A stretch of 64,000 bases of DNA from Streptomyces noursei. Its GTDB lineage: Bacteria; Actinomycetota; Actinomycetes; Streptomycetales; Streptomycetaceae. The position numbers were made by a program, and so were the translations under genes. Below the pieces are notes generated by a model that saw only the letters and a list, made by a program, of their open reading frames with translations, was not told the DNA's origin and did no database searches. The stretch lies in NCBI RefSeq assembly GCF_016917755.1, contig NZ_CP070326.1, positions 4,712,001-4,776,000 of the forward strand. The letters are read 5' to 3'. Positions 24,648 to 32,072 of this stretch are shown one piece after another (within the stretch, counting starts at the first letter, position 1; each line of letters opens with the position of its first letter).

Positions 24648-24793
24648 CCGTCTGGCCGCCTTCCGCTCGTCCACCGTGCCGAGAGGGTGATCGCCGGTCC
24701 ACCGGTCCACCGGCCGCCGGCCCGTGGCCGGTTGCCGCCTCACCCTAGGGGCGACGGGGGCACAGGACGGGGAACGAGCGGCACAATCGGGCC

Positions 24794-25210
24794 ATGTCTG
24801 ATCCCGCCGCCACCTCCTCGGGTCCCGTTGCGGACGCCAACTCCCCTTCTTCTCCCACCCGTTCCGGCGTCTCCTCCGGTGACGCGGCCCCCTGGGACAC
24901 CGTCGCTGCGCTCGTCGGCTGGCTCGACCGGGAGAGTGCGCTGCCGGCGGAGCAGGAGCGGCTGCTGCGCATCCTGAAGCTCTCGGAGGAGGCGGGCGAG
25001 GTGGCCCAGGCCGTCATCGGGGCCGTCGGCCAGAATCCGCGCAAGGGGCACAGCCACAGCTGGGAGGACGTCCATGCGGAGCTGTGCGATGTCATCGTGA
25101 CGGCGATGGTGGCCCTGCGGACGCTGACGCCCGAGGCGCGGCAGGTCTTCGACGGCCATCTGCGACGGATCGCCGGACGGTCGCCGGGGGCGGTGACCAA
25201 GCCGTCCTGA
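24794..25210 (+). CDS. MazG-like nucleotide pyrophosphohydrolase family protein
   Basis: A 138-residue all-alpha protein. The EExxE motif is in LKLSEEAGEVAQAVIG and the ExxD motif is in HAELCDVIV, the two metal-binding motifs of the MazG/dUTPase-like superfamily. The first 30 residues are a Ser/Pro-rich tail. It may hydrolyse non-canonical nucleoside triphosphates. It is divergent from the cupin gene and convergent with the TetR gene. Confidence 0.85.
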   Translation: MSDPAATSSGPVADANSPSSPTRSGVSSGDAAPWDTVAALVGWLDRESALPAEQERLLRILKLSEEAGEVAQAVIGAVGQNPRKGHSHSWEDVHAELCDVIVTAMVALRTLTPEARQVFDGHLRRIAGRSPGAVTKPS

Positions 25211-25215
25211 GTCGC

Positions 25216-25240
25216 CGCCCGGCCGCGTCCGGGCCGGGCG
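25216..25240. terminator. hairpin terminator between MazG-like and TetR genes
   Basis: The 9-bp stem CGCCCGGCC/GGCCGGGCG (25216-25224 and 25232-25240) has a 7-nt loop in an 80-nt convergent gap. Confidence 0.5.
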
Positions 25241-25289
25241 CGGCCGCCCCCTCGACGCGACTGGGCCTCGGCGTCCCCACACCTCGCCG

Positions 25290-25997
25290 CTACGGCCGTT
25301 CCGCCGTCAGGTAGCGCTGGACGGTGGGCGCCAGCCAGGCGACGAGTTCGTCATGGCTGAGTTCGACGGCGGGGGCGACCCTCAGGACGTAGCGGCACAG
25401 CGCCATGCCCAGGATCTGCGAGCCGATCAGGGCGGCGCGGGTCGGCGCCTCCTCCGGCACGGGGCAGACCGCGTCGACGAACGGCCGCACCTGCTCGGCG
25501 AAGATCCGCCGCATCCGTTCCGCGCCCGCCTCATTGGTGACGCCGACGCGCATCATCCCGGTCAGCGTCTCGTCGCTCTCCCAGAGCTCGATGAAGTGGC
25601 GTACGAGCCGGGCGCCCCGCTCCTCGTACGGCACCGCCGTGAGGTCGGGGGCGCGCAGATCGATCTCCGAGGCGGCGGCGAAGAGGCCCTCCTTGTTGCC
25701 GTAGTAGCGCATCACCATCGACGGGTCGATGCCCGCGTCCCGGGCGATGGCGCGGATGGTGGCGCGCTCGTAGCCGTCGGCAGCGAAGCGGTCCCGGGCC
25801 GCGGCGAGGATCGCGGCGCGGGTCGCGTCGGAGCGGCGGGGGCGCGGGTGGGTGCCGCCCGCGTCGGGAGCCTCGGTGACCACCGGGGGCGGGCCGGCAT
25901 CGACCTCGGGGCGGACCGCGGGGGTGGCGGAACGCGCACGGGAACGGCCGCCGGGCGGGGTGGCGGAGGGGGTGGTGGAGGGATCACATTCGACCAT
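25290..25997 (-). CDS. TetR/AcrR family transcriptional repressor
   Basis: A 235-residue regulator. Residues 1-52 are a disordered Pro/Arg-rich extension. The TetR HTH follows (ATRAAILAAARDRFAADGYERATIRAIARDAGIDPSMVMRYYGNKEGLF). The C-terminal ligand domain ends with LAPTVQRYL. The ATG at 25997 touches the first of four operator-like sites in the gap to the divergent FAD monooxygenase, so it very likely represses both itself and that enzyme. The ligand may be a substrate of the monooxygenase. Confidence 0.85.
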   Translation of the reverse strand: MVECDPSTTPSATPPGGRSRARSATPAVRPEVDAGPPPVVTEAPDAGGTHPRPRRSDATRAAILAAARDRFAADGYERATIRAIARDAGIDPSMVMRYYGNKEGLFAAASEIDLRAPDLTAVPYEERGARLVRHFIELWESDETLTGMMRVGVTNEAGAERMRRIFAEQVRPFVDAVCPVPEEAPTRAALIGSQILGMALCRYVLRVAPAVELSHDELVAWLAPTVQRYLTAERP

Positions 25998-25998
25998 G

Positions 25999-26082
25999 CC
26001 AACAAATGTAGGCCAACGAGCGTTGACACGCGAGTCGCACGAGTCGTACGCTTGCCAACAAGCGTTGACCAACATGCGTTGG
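25999..26082. promoter_or_regulatory. four ordered 14-bp operator sites for the TetR regulator
   Basis: Sites of the form CCAAC-N4-GTTGG lie at 25999-26012 (CCAACAAATGTAGG, degenerate), 26013-26026 (CCAACGAGCGTTGA), 26055-26068 (CCAACAAGCGTTGA) and 26069-26082 (CCAACATGCGTTGG, perfect in the arms). They form two back-to-back pairs, 56 bp apart from pair to pair. Confidence 0.85.
26023..26052 (+). promoter_or_regulatory. promoter of the FAD monooxygenase gene
   Basis: A perfect -35 TTGACA (26023-26028) is followed by 18 nt and a -10 TACGCT (26047-26052). The -35 overlaps operator site 2, and sites 3 and 4 lie over or just after the expected start point. Confidence 0.7.
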
Positions 26083-26097
26083 CAGGGGGCGGCAATC

Positions 26098-27738
26098 ATG
26101 AATGCCCTCAACCGCAAGCCAGGAGTCACCCGCAGCGACACCGACGGCGGCCCCCGTCCCGACCGGGACGCGGAGGTGATCGTCGTCGGCGCCGGCCCGA
26201 CCGGCCTGCTGCTCGCCGGGGATCTCGCCGAGGCCGGTCTCGCCGTCACGCTCCTGGAGCGCCGCGACGGCACCACCAGCAATCTCAGCCGGGCCCTCGC
26301 CGTGCACGCCCGCTCACTGGAGCAGTTGGACGCCCGCGGCCTCGCCGACGAACTGATCGCCGGGGGCCACCGGCTCCCCGGTTTCCAGGTGTTCGGCAAG
26401 GCGGTGCTCCCCGCCTCCCGGCTCCCCACCCGCTTCCCCTTCGTCCTGATCACCCCGCAGTACGAGGTCGAGCGGCTGCTGTTGCGGCGCGCCCGGCAGG
26501 CCGGCGTCGCCTTCCGGCACGGGGCCGAGGTGCTGGGGCTCGACCAGGACGCGGACGGTGTGACGGTGCACTTCCGTACGACAGGGGAGGCGGCCGAGGA
26601 GCCGGCCGAGGGCGTCGGGAGCCTCCGCGCCGGCTATGTGGTCGGCACCGACGGCGCCCGCAGTGCGGTCCGCGAGGCGGTCGGCCTGCCCTTCCCCGGC
26701 AAGGCGGTCATCCGCTCCGTCGTCCTCGCCGACGTCCGGCTGGCCTCGCCCCCCGACTCCCCCTTCATGATCAACGCCGCCCCTGACGCCTTCGCCCTGA
26801 TCGGCTCGTTCGGCGACGGCTGGTACCGCGTCATCGGGTGGAACCGCCGGGCCCAGGCCGACGACGACGCCCCCGCCGATCTCGACGAGGTCCGCGAGGT
26901 CACCCGGCTCGCCTTCGGCACCGACTACGGCATGCAGGACGCCCGCTGGATCTCGCGCTTCCGCAGCGACGAGCGGCAGGCGCCCGCCTACCGCGTCGGC
27001 CGGGTCTTCCTCGCCGGGGACGCCGCGCACATCCACTCCCCGGCCGGCGGCCAAGGGATGAACGTGGGCCTTCAGGACGCGGCCAACCTCAGCTGGAAGC
27101 TGGCGGCGGTGGCGAAGGGCCACTCCCCCGACCACCTGCTGGACAGTTATCAGGACGAGCGCCATCCGGTCGGCACGGCGGTGCTGCGCAGCAGCGGCGC
27201 GATCATCAGGCTCGCGCTGGTGCACTCCGCACCGGGCCGGGCGCTGCGCGCGCTCGGGGTGCAGCTGCTGAGGCACCTGCGGCCGCTGTCCCAGCGGGCG
27301 ATGGGCCGCGTCTCCGGTATCGACGTCGCGTATCCGGCCGAGCGCGGCGCGCATCGGCTGACGGGCCGGCGCGCCCCCGACGTCCGCCTCGCGGACGGCG
27401 GACGGCTCTACGCACTCCTCCGGCAGGGCAAGTTCGTCCTGATCACGCCCGAGGGCGAGCCGCCGGAGGGCATGGCGGCGGCGCCCGCGCCCGACCGGGT
27501 GGTGACCGCCACCTGGGAGAGCGGACGCCGGACGGCCCTCCTGGTACGCCCTGACGGCTATGTCGCCTGGGCCACCGACGCCACCGCTCCCGCCGAGCGT
27601 GCCGCGGCGCTCCGCAGCGCCCTCGCCCACTGGTCCGGGTCCGGGTCCGGGTCCGGGTCCGGGTCCGGGTCCGGCAGCACGATCGCCGTCTCCGCTCCGG
27701 CCGCGGCTCGCCCCTTGTGCCCCAGCGAAGAGATATGA
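26098..27738 (+). CDS. FAD-dependent aromatic monooxygenase
   Basis: A 546-residue group A flavin monooxygenase. The FAD-binding GxGxxG is VVGAGPTGLLLAGDL. The DG motif is GTDGARSAVR, and the GD motif is GDAAHIHSPAGGQGMNVGLQD. A C-terminal thioredoxin-like domain of the phenol-hydroxylase type follows. Near the end a run of seven Gly-Ser repeats comes from a DNA hexamer repeat. Relatives hydroxylate phenols, polyketides or rifamycins. The divergent TetR gene and its operators suggest induction by a toxic aromatic compound. AGGGGG lies before the ATG. Confidence 0.85.
   Translation: MNALNRKPGVTRSDTDGGPRPDRDAEVIVVGAGPTGLLLAGDLAEAGLAVTLLERRDGTTSNLSRALAVHARSLEQLDARGLADELIAGGHRLPGFQVFGKAVLPASRLPTRFPFVLITPQYEVERLLLRRARQAGVAFRHGAEVLGLDQDADGVTVHFRTTGEAAEEPAEGVGSLRAGYVVGTDGARSAVREAVGLPFPGKAVIRSVVLADVRLASPPDSPFMINAAPDAFALIGSFGDGWYRVIGWNRRAQADDDAPADLDEVREVTRLAFGTDYGMQDARWISRFRSDERQAPAYRVGRVFLAGDAAHIHSPAGGQGMNVGLQDAANLSWKLAAVAKGHSPDHLLDSYQDERHPVGTAVLRSSGAIIRLALVHSAPGRALRALGVQLLRHLRPLSQRAMGRVSGIDVAYPAERGAHRLTGRRAPDVRLADGGRLYALLRQGKFVLITPEGEPPEGMAAAPAPDRVVTATWESGRRTALLVRPDGYVAWATDATAPAERAAALRSALAHWSGSGSGSGSGSGSGSTIAVSAPAAARPLCPSEEI
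27634..27674 (+). repeat. tandem TCCGGG hexamer repeat in coding sequence
   Basis: Six full copies plus five bases of TCCGGG lie head to tail and encode Ser-Gly repeats near the C-terminus of the monooxygenase. Loss or gain of a copy would keep the frame. Confidence 0.9.
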
Positions 27739-27896
27739 ACCACCGGCAGCCGGGCCCGGGACGCCCGGCCGGGCCGGGGCACCGGGACGGCTAGGGGCGC
27801 CCAGCCCCAGCCCCAGCCATGACGGTAGGAGGGGCCACCCCGGGCCGCCCCGCCCCGTCCTCGCCCGGACCCGCTCGTCTCCTTACGCTGAACGGC

Positions 27897-28232
27897 ATGC
27901 TCATCGCCCGTTCCGCCGCCCTGTTCGTCGTCGCCGCGCTCTTCGAGATCGGCGGTGCCTGGCTGGTGTGGCAAGGGGTGCGAGAACACCGGGGCTGGGC
28001 GTGGATCGGCGCCGGGGTGATCGCCCTGGGGGTCTACGGCTTCGTGGCCACGCTCCAACCGGACGCCGAGTTCGGCCGGATCCTCGCCGCGTACGGCGGG
28101 GTGTTCGTCGCCGGGTCGCTGGCCTGGGGCATGGTCGCGGACGGCTACCGCCCCGACCGCTGGGACGTCATCGGCGCGCTGATCTGCCTGGCCGGCATGG
28201 CCGTGATCATGTACGCACCGCGCGGCCGCTGA
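27897..28232 (+). CDS. YnfA family (UPF0060) small membrane protein
   Basis: A 111-residue protein with four helices and the family blocks FVVAALFEIGGAWLVWQG, GVYGFVATLQPDAEFGRILAAYGGVFV, and GYRPDRWDVIGALICLAGMAVIMY. YnfA proteins belong to the small multidrug resistance-like group; their transport role is not settled. It lies 158 nt after the monooxygenase gene on the same strand and could be co-expressed with it. Confidence 0.9.
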   Translation: MLIARSAALFVVAALFEIGGAWLVWQGVREHRGWAWIGAGVIALGVYGFVATLQPDAEFGRILAAYGGVFVAGSLAWGMVADGYRPDRWDVIGALICLAGMAVIMYAPRGR

Positions 28233-28419
28233 TCCGACCGGCCGCGATCGCCCCCTCGTCACGCTCCGGGACCGCTCGACCCCGGCGCCCCTCCGCCCGT
28301 CAACCCGCCACTTCCCACTGCATATCCTGGCCACGCACCACCCGCAGCAGTCGCACCACCCGCACCGCCGCTCACGAACCACACCGGGATTCACGCACCA
28401 CACCACGGTGCACGGCCCC

Positions 28420-28458
28420 GGTTCACGGACCTGGTTCACCGACCCGGTTCACCGCCCG
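28420..28458 (+). repeat. three 13-nt tandem repeats upstream of an SDR gene
   Basis: GGTTCACGGACCT, GGTTCACCGACCC and GGTTCACCGCCCG lie head to tail, 67 nt before the SDR start. The whole stretch 28300-28500 is unusually rich in CACC and TTCAC words. No gene is seen in 28233-28524. Confidence 0.65.
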
Positions 28459-28524
28459 CACCAGGCTTCACGAGCCGCACCACGGCTCGCCGTTCGCACA
28501 CGCACCGTGCAGAGGGAGCGCACC

Positions 28525-29292
28525 ATGACCGCCGATTCCGCCGACATCCGTACCGCCGTCGTCACCGGAGCGAGCAGCGGCATCGGCGCCGCGACCGCAC
28601 GGGCGCTGGCCTCCGCCGGCTACCGCGTCGTGCTCACCGCCCGCCGCAAGGACCGCATCGAGGCCCTCGCCGACACCTTGCCGCACGCCGAGGCGTACGC
28701 GCTCGACGTCACCGACCGCGCCGCCGTCGACGCCTTCGCGCGCTCCCTCGACCGCTTCCCCTCCGTCGACGTGCTGGTCAACAACGCCGGCGGCGCACTC
28801 GGTGCGGAGCCCGTCGCCACCGGTGACCCGGCCGACTGGCGCGCGATGTACGAGGTCAATGTGCTCGGCGTGCTGCACATGACGCAGGCGCTGCTGCCCG
28901 CGCTGACCGCCTCCGGCGACGGCACCGTCGTCGTCCTGTCCTCCACCGCCGGGCACGCGACGTACGAGGGCGGCGGCGGTTATGTGGCCGCCAAGCACGG
29001 CGCGCATGTCCTCGCCGAGACGCTCCGCCTGGAGCTGTGCGGAGAGCCGGTACGGGTCATCGAGGTGGCGCCCGGCATGGTCAGGACCGAGGAGTTCGCG
29101 ACCACCCGCTTCCGCGGTGACTCCGAGAAGGCCGCCAAGGTCTACGCGGGCGTGGACGCCCCGCTCACCGCGGAGGACGTCGCCGACACCGTCGCCTGGG
29201 CGATCACCCGTCCCTCGCACGTCAACATCGACCTGCTCGTCGTCCGCCCCCGGGCACAGGCATCCAACACCAAGGTGCACCGCAGCAGTTGA
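28525..29292 (+). CDS. short-chain dehydrogenase/reductase
   Basis: A classical SDR of 255 residues. It has TGASSGIG for cofactor binding, NNAGG, the serine in VVLSSTAGHATYEG, and the catalytic YVAAK. The start at 28525 follows AGAGGGAG. It is related to serine or 3-hydroxy acid dehydrogenases of the YdfG type by the motif order, with RTEEFATTRFRGD after the active site. The physiological substrate is unknown. A tandem repeat lies in its leader. Confidence 0.85.
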   Translation: MTADSADIRTAVVTGASSGIGAATARALASAGYRVVLTARRKDRIEALADTLPHAEAYALDVTDRAAVDAFARSLDRFPSVDVLVNNAGGALGAEPVATGDPADWRAMYEVNVLGVLHMTQALLPALTASGDGTVVVLSSTAGHATYEGGGGYVAAKHGAHVLAETLRLELCGEPVRVIEVAPGMVRTEEFATTRFRGDSEKAAKVYAGVDAPLTAEDVADTVAWAITRPSHVNIDLLVVRPRAQASNTKVHRSS

Positions 29293-29365
29293 GCGGCGCG
29301 GCAGTTAAGCGGCGCGGCAGCAGAGACGACGGCGGGATGCCGGGCGGATCGCTGAGTGCGTGCCC

Positions 29366-30034
29366 CTAGGTCCGTGCGGCCGTGGACGGCTGGTGCGCGT
29401 CGGTGAACCGCTGCTGTTCGGCGTCGACGATGCGGGACAGTCGCGGTACGCGTGAACGGAGCATCACCACGATCGCGAGGATCAGAGCGATCCCCGGCAC
29501 CTTCTGCAACCCGTCGGCCTGGCTGACCGGAAACGCATAGACGATCACTACGTTCAGCAGGGCGTAGCCGAGCATCGCTGTGGCACTCGCGGCGGTGAGC
29601 CGGCGGTGGGTGGCCCGCATCTGCGGGGAGTTGTGCCAACTGCGCTCGTACGCCGCGGCCCGCTCCGGATCGCCCTTGGTGGCCATCGGTGTGGCTCCGG
29701 TGTAGGTGAGCGGGCGACCGCGCCAGCAGGAGAGCAGGAAGACGGTGGCGGCGACGGTGAGGTAGACGGTGGGGCGCAGCAGCGCCAGCCGGGCGTCACC
29801 GGAGACGGTCAGCAATGCGGCTGTCGCTGCGAGTTCGGCGATGACGAGCAGGCCGAGGGCATCCACTCGCCGGCCGCGGATCATGCGGGGAACGGCGTAC
29901 CCGGCGGTGGCCGCGCAGGCGGTGATCAGCGCGGGCGCGTCGGCGACGCCGAACCAGTGCAGCAGGTAGTAGACGACGGTCGGAACGATCAGGTCGGACA
30001 GGATGGGCAGCAGGGCCCGCAGGGTCCTGGTCAT
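29366..30034 (-). CDS. VC0807-like integral membrane protein
   Basis: A 222-residue protein with five or six helices (DLIVPTVVYYLLHWFG, LGLLVIAELAATAALLTV, RPTVYLTVAATVFLLS, MLGYALLNVVIVYAF, IALILAIVVML). The layout resembles the VC0807 family seen next to regulators and oxidoreductases in Streptomyces. No catalytic motif is visible. The ATG overlaps the upstream FAD monooxygenase stop by 4 nt, so the two are made together under the MarR regulator. Confidence 0.7.
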   Translation of the reverse strand: MTRTLRALLPILSDLIVPTVVYYLLHWFGVADAPALITACAATAGYAVPRMIRGRRVDALGLLVIAELAATAALLTVSGDARLALLRPTVYLTVAATVFLLSCWRGRPLTYTGATPMATKGDPERAAAYERSWHNSPQMRATHRRLTAASATAMLGYALLNVVIVYAFPVSQADGLQKVPGIALILAIVVMLRSRVPRLSRIVDAEQQRFTDAHQPSTAART

Positions 30035-31257
30035 CGCTGGGTTTCCTTTCCGGCACGGCGGATCGCCTGGGCGAACCGCTCGCCGTAGTGCAGCGACTCC
30101 GCTACGGCGGCGAAGCCGTAGCGGCGCATCTCGGTCTCGTACGCGTCCACCGCCGATACCAGCCCGGCGGGATGCCGGACGGCGGTGAGCTTGTCCGCGA
30201 GCGCGGCCGCGTCGCGCAGCGCGGTGTTGGCGCCGGTGCCGCCGGCCGGCGACATCGGGTGGATCGCGTCGCCGAGCAGGGTGACCCGTCCGGCGGGCCA
30301 GGTGGGCGGCTGGTCGGCGACACGTACGTTCTGGACGAAGCAGTCTTCCGGGGCGGCCTCCCGCACCGCCTGGTGCAAGGCGGGGTGCCATCCGGTGGTC
30401 GCGTCAGCCGCGTACCGGTGCAGCTGGGCCGGCGACGCGGTACGCCACTGCTCTTCGTGGGCGAACGGTCCCCCCGGTTCGCCGCTGAGCACCCACATCA
30501 GGTAGTCGGGTTCCTGCTCCAGCGACACCGCCGGCGTCACCGCGGCGGCGGCTTCCGCGTGCGGTCGGCGGGCGCGGTAGGCCCCCCAGATCCCGATGTG
30601 GCCGTGCGGGGCGACGGTCACCGCGACCCGGTCGAAGAGCGGCGCGGGCAGCCCGTCCCGCAGTGCGGGGCTCAGTGTGGTGCGCCCCCACAGGCAGCGG
30701 ACGCCGGTGTCGCGGGTCCGTACGTCGGGCAGCAGCCCGGCACGTACGGCCGAGCCCACGCCGTCGGCTCCGACCAGCAGATCGCCCTCGGCGGTCGAGC
30801 CGTCGGCGAGGAGGACCCGCACCCGGTCGGGGGTCTGCTCGAAGCCGACCACCTCCTGTCCGAAGCGCACCTCCCGTTCCAGTCCGGCCAGCATGATCTG
30901 GCGTAGCGTCAGCCGGTTGACCCCGGTGTGGTCCCGAGGGGTGGCAGTGCCGTCAATGCCGACGTCGGTCGCGTACAGCGGGTGCATGCGGTGGTCGAAG
31001 ACCGCTACCCGGGCCCGCGCCTCGTCGTTGGAGGTGGCCAGGTACAGCCGGAACAGTTCCTTCGGCAAGCAGGCGGCGAGGGCGTCGCCGCCCACGCGGT
31101 TGATGTTGATCCGGTATCCCCGCCGGTCGGCTCGTACCGTCGGCGTCCGCTCGAAGACCGTCACGGCCAGGCCGGCCTTGCGCAGTGCCTGGGCAAGGGC
31201 GAGGCCGCCCACCCCCGCACCGGCGATCAGTACCCGAAGTGTCACGCGATCCCCCAT
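30031..31257 (-). CDS. FAD-dependent monooxygenase
   Basis: A 408-residue flavoprotein. The N-terminal GAGVGGLALAQALRKAG binds FAD, LLVGADGVGSAVR is the DG motif, and LLGDAIHPMSPAGGTGANTALRDA is the GD motif. It lacks the extra C-terminal domain of the enzyme at 26098 and is closer to salicylate-type and TetX-like hydroxylases. It follows the MarR gene by 36 nt and precedes the membrane protein with a 4-nt overlap. A role in modifying an aromatic compound sensed by MarR is plausible. Confidence 0.85.
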   Translation of the reverse strand: MGDRVTLRVLIAGAGVGGLALAQALRKAGLAVTVFERTPTVRADRRGYRININRVGGDALAACLPKELFRLYLATSNDEARARVAVFDHRMHPLYATDVGIDGTATPRDHTGVNRLTLRQIMLAGLEREVRFGQEVVGFEQTPDRVRVLLADGSTAEGDLLVGADGVGSAVRAGLLPDVRTRDTGVRCLWGRTTLSPALRDGLPAPLFDRVAVTVAPHGHIGIWGAYRARRPHAEAAAAVTPAVSLEQEPDYLMWVLSGEPGGPFAHEEQWRTASPAQLHRYAADATTGWHPALHQAVREAAPEDCFVQNVRVADQPPTWPAGRVTLLGDAIHPMSPAGGTGANTALRDAAALADKLTAVRHPAGLVSAVDAYETEMRRYGFAAVAESLHYGERFAQAIRRAGKETQR

Positions 31258-31293
31258 GGTGGTGTGCTCTTGGTCGTGCGCTCCGCCGAGCGG

Positions 31294-31755
31294 TCACCGG
31301 TCCAGGTGGGGATTGCCCACCTTTGCCTTGGACTCCTCGAACCTGGTCAGCAGGTCGGCCAGGGTTCGCACGTCCGCGGCGTCCCAGTCGGCGACGAAGG
31401 CCGTGAAGCGGTCGAGGCCCTGCTCGGCCAGCCGGTCGAGCTCATGCCGTCCGGAGTCGGTAAGCGTGACGATGCTGGAGCGGCGGTCCGCAGGATCGGT
31501 CGTCAGCGTCACGTGGCCGGCCTGCTGAAGCGTCTTCAGCTGGTGGGTGATGGCCGACCGGTGCACCTCCAGGGCGGAGGCGAGATCGGACGGGCGCACC
31601 GCCTTGTCCGGGACCTCCCGCTCCGCCCAGCCGAGCACCTGGAGGACGGCGAGGGCCGCCGCCTCCGGAATCCTGCGTCGGGCCCGTTCCACACCGGCAG
31701 CCACCGTGTTGACCGCGAACGCCAACCGTGCCACGTCGTCTCTGCTTGGTCGCAT
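31294..31755 (-). CDS. MarR family transcriptional regulator
   Basis: A 153-residue winged-helix regulator. The DNA-binding part is RPSDLASALEVHRSAITHQLKTLQQAGHVTLTTDPADRRSSIVTLTDSG, with the DxRxS wing. The N- and C-terminal helices form the dimer. A 21-nt inverted repeat lies 17-37 nt upstream of the ATG and is the likely autoregulatory operator. As the first gene of a three-gene set it should control the FAD monooxygenase and the membrane protein. Confidence 0.9.
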   Translation of the reverse strand: MRPSRDDVARLAFAVNTVAAGVERARRRIPEAAALAVLQVLGWAEREVPDKAVRPSDLASALEVHRSAITHQLKTLQQAGHVTLTTDPADRRSSIVTLTDSGRHELDRLAEQGLDRFTAFVADWDAADVRTLADLLTRFEESKAKVGNPHLDR

Positions 31756-32017
31756 GCCCTCACCGTAATGTAGTTGATTGACTTAATCAACTGGATTGGC
31801 GCAAGGTCATGCCCTCAAGGGCCGCGCCCAAGGGGGAACGAGCGGGCTTTTCGACCGCTCTGCCACCCTGGTTCGAGCGAACCGGGATTGAGCCCGAGCT
31901 CGCCTTTCGCACACCGAACTTGCCGAAGAACCAGCGGATACCTATGAGTGCCCATGCGGCATGCACTCCTGGTGCCACTTGCCCAACGCGCTCGGCGCCC
32001 AGGCCATCCGCAAGCAT
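31756..32017. other. gene-poor region between marR-type gene and rtcB terminator
   Basis: Apart from the MarR operator this stretch shows no convincing gene. An inverted repeat GGTTCG-AG-CGAACC is at 31870-31883. The minus strand next to it contains words that resemble the D-arm of a serine tRNA, but no cloverleaf can be folded. Short frames on both strands lack ribosome sites. Confidence 0.4.
31772..31792. promoter_or_regulatory. MarR operator candidate
   Basis: AGTTGATT-GACTT-AATCAACT has perfect 8-bp arms and a 5-nt centre, just upstream of the marR-type gene. Its AT content stands out strongly from the surroundings. Confidence 0.75.
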
Positions 32018-32049
32018 CAAGCCCCGGACCGCATCCGGTCCGGGGCTTG
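32018..32049 (-). terminator. rtcB terminator
   Basis: A perfect 13-bp stem (32018-32030 with 32037-32049) and a 6-nt loop lie 24 nt after the rtcB stop. On the minus strand the stem is followed by TGATGC, so the U run is weak. Confidence 0.85.
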
Positions 32050-32072
32050 TCGATCACGTGTAGCGCTGGGTC

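Noticed and set aside
31840..31900. tRNA-like words (a serine-tRNA-like D arm and a GGTTCG box)
   Set aside because: No acceptor, anticodon and T stems can be paired together, so it is not called a tRNA or an attachment site.
31809..32063. Open frame of 84 codons on the plus strand between the marR-type gene and rtcB
   Set aside because: No ribosome site, Cys/Pro-rich random composition, and it runs through the rtcB terminator. It is most likely a by-product of base composition.
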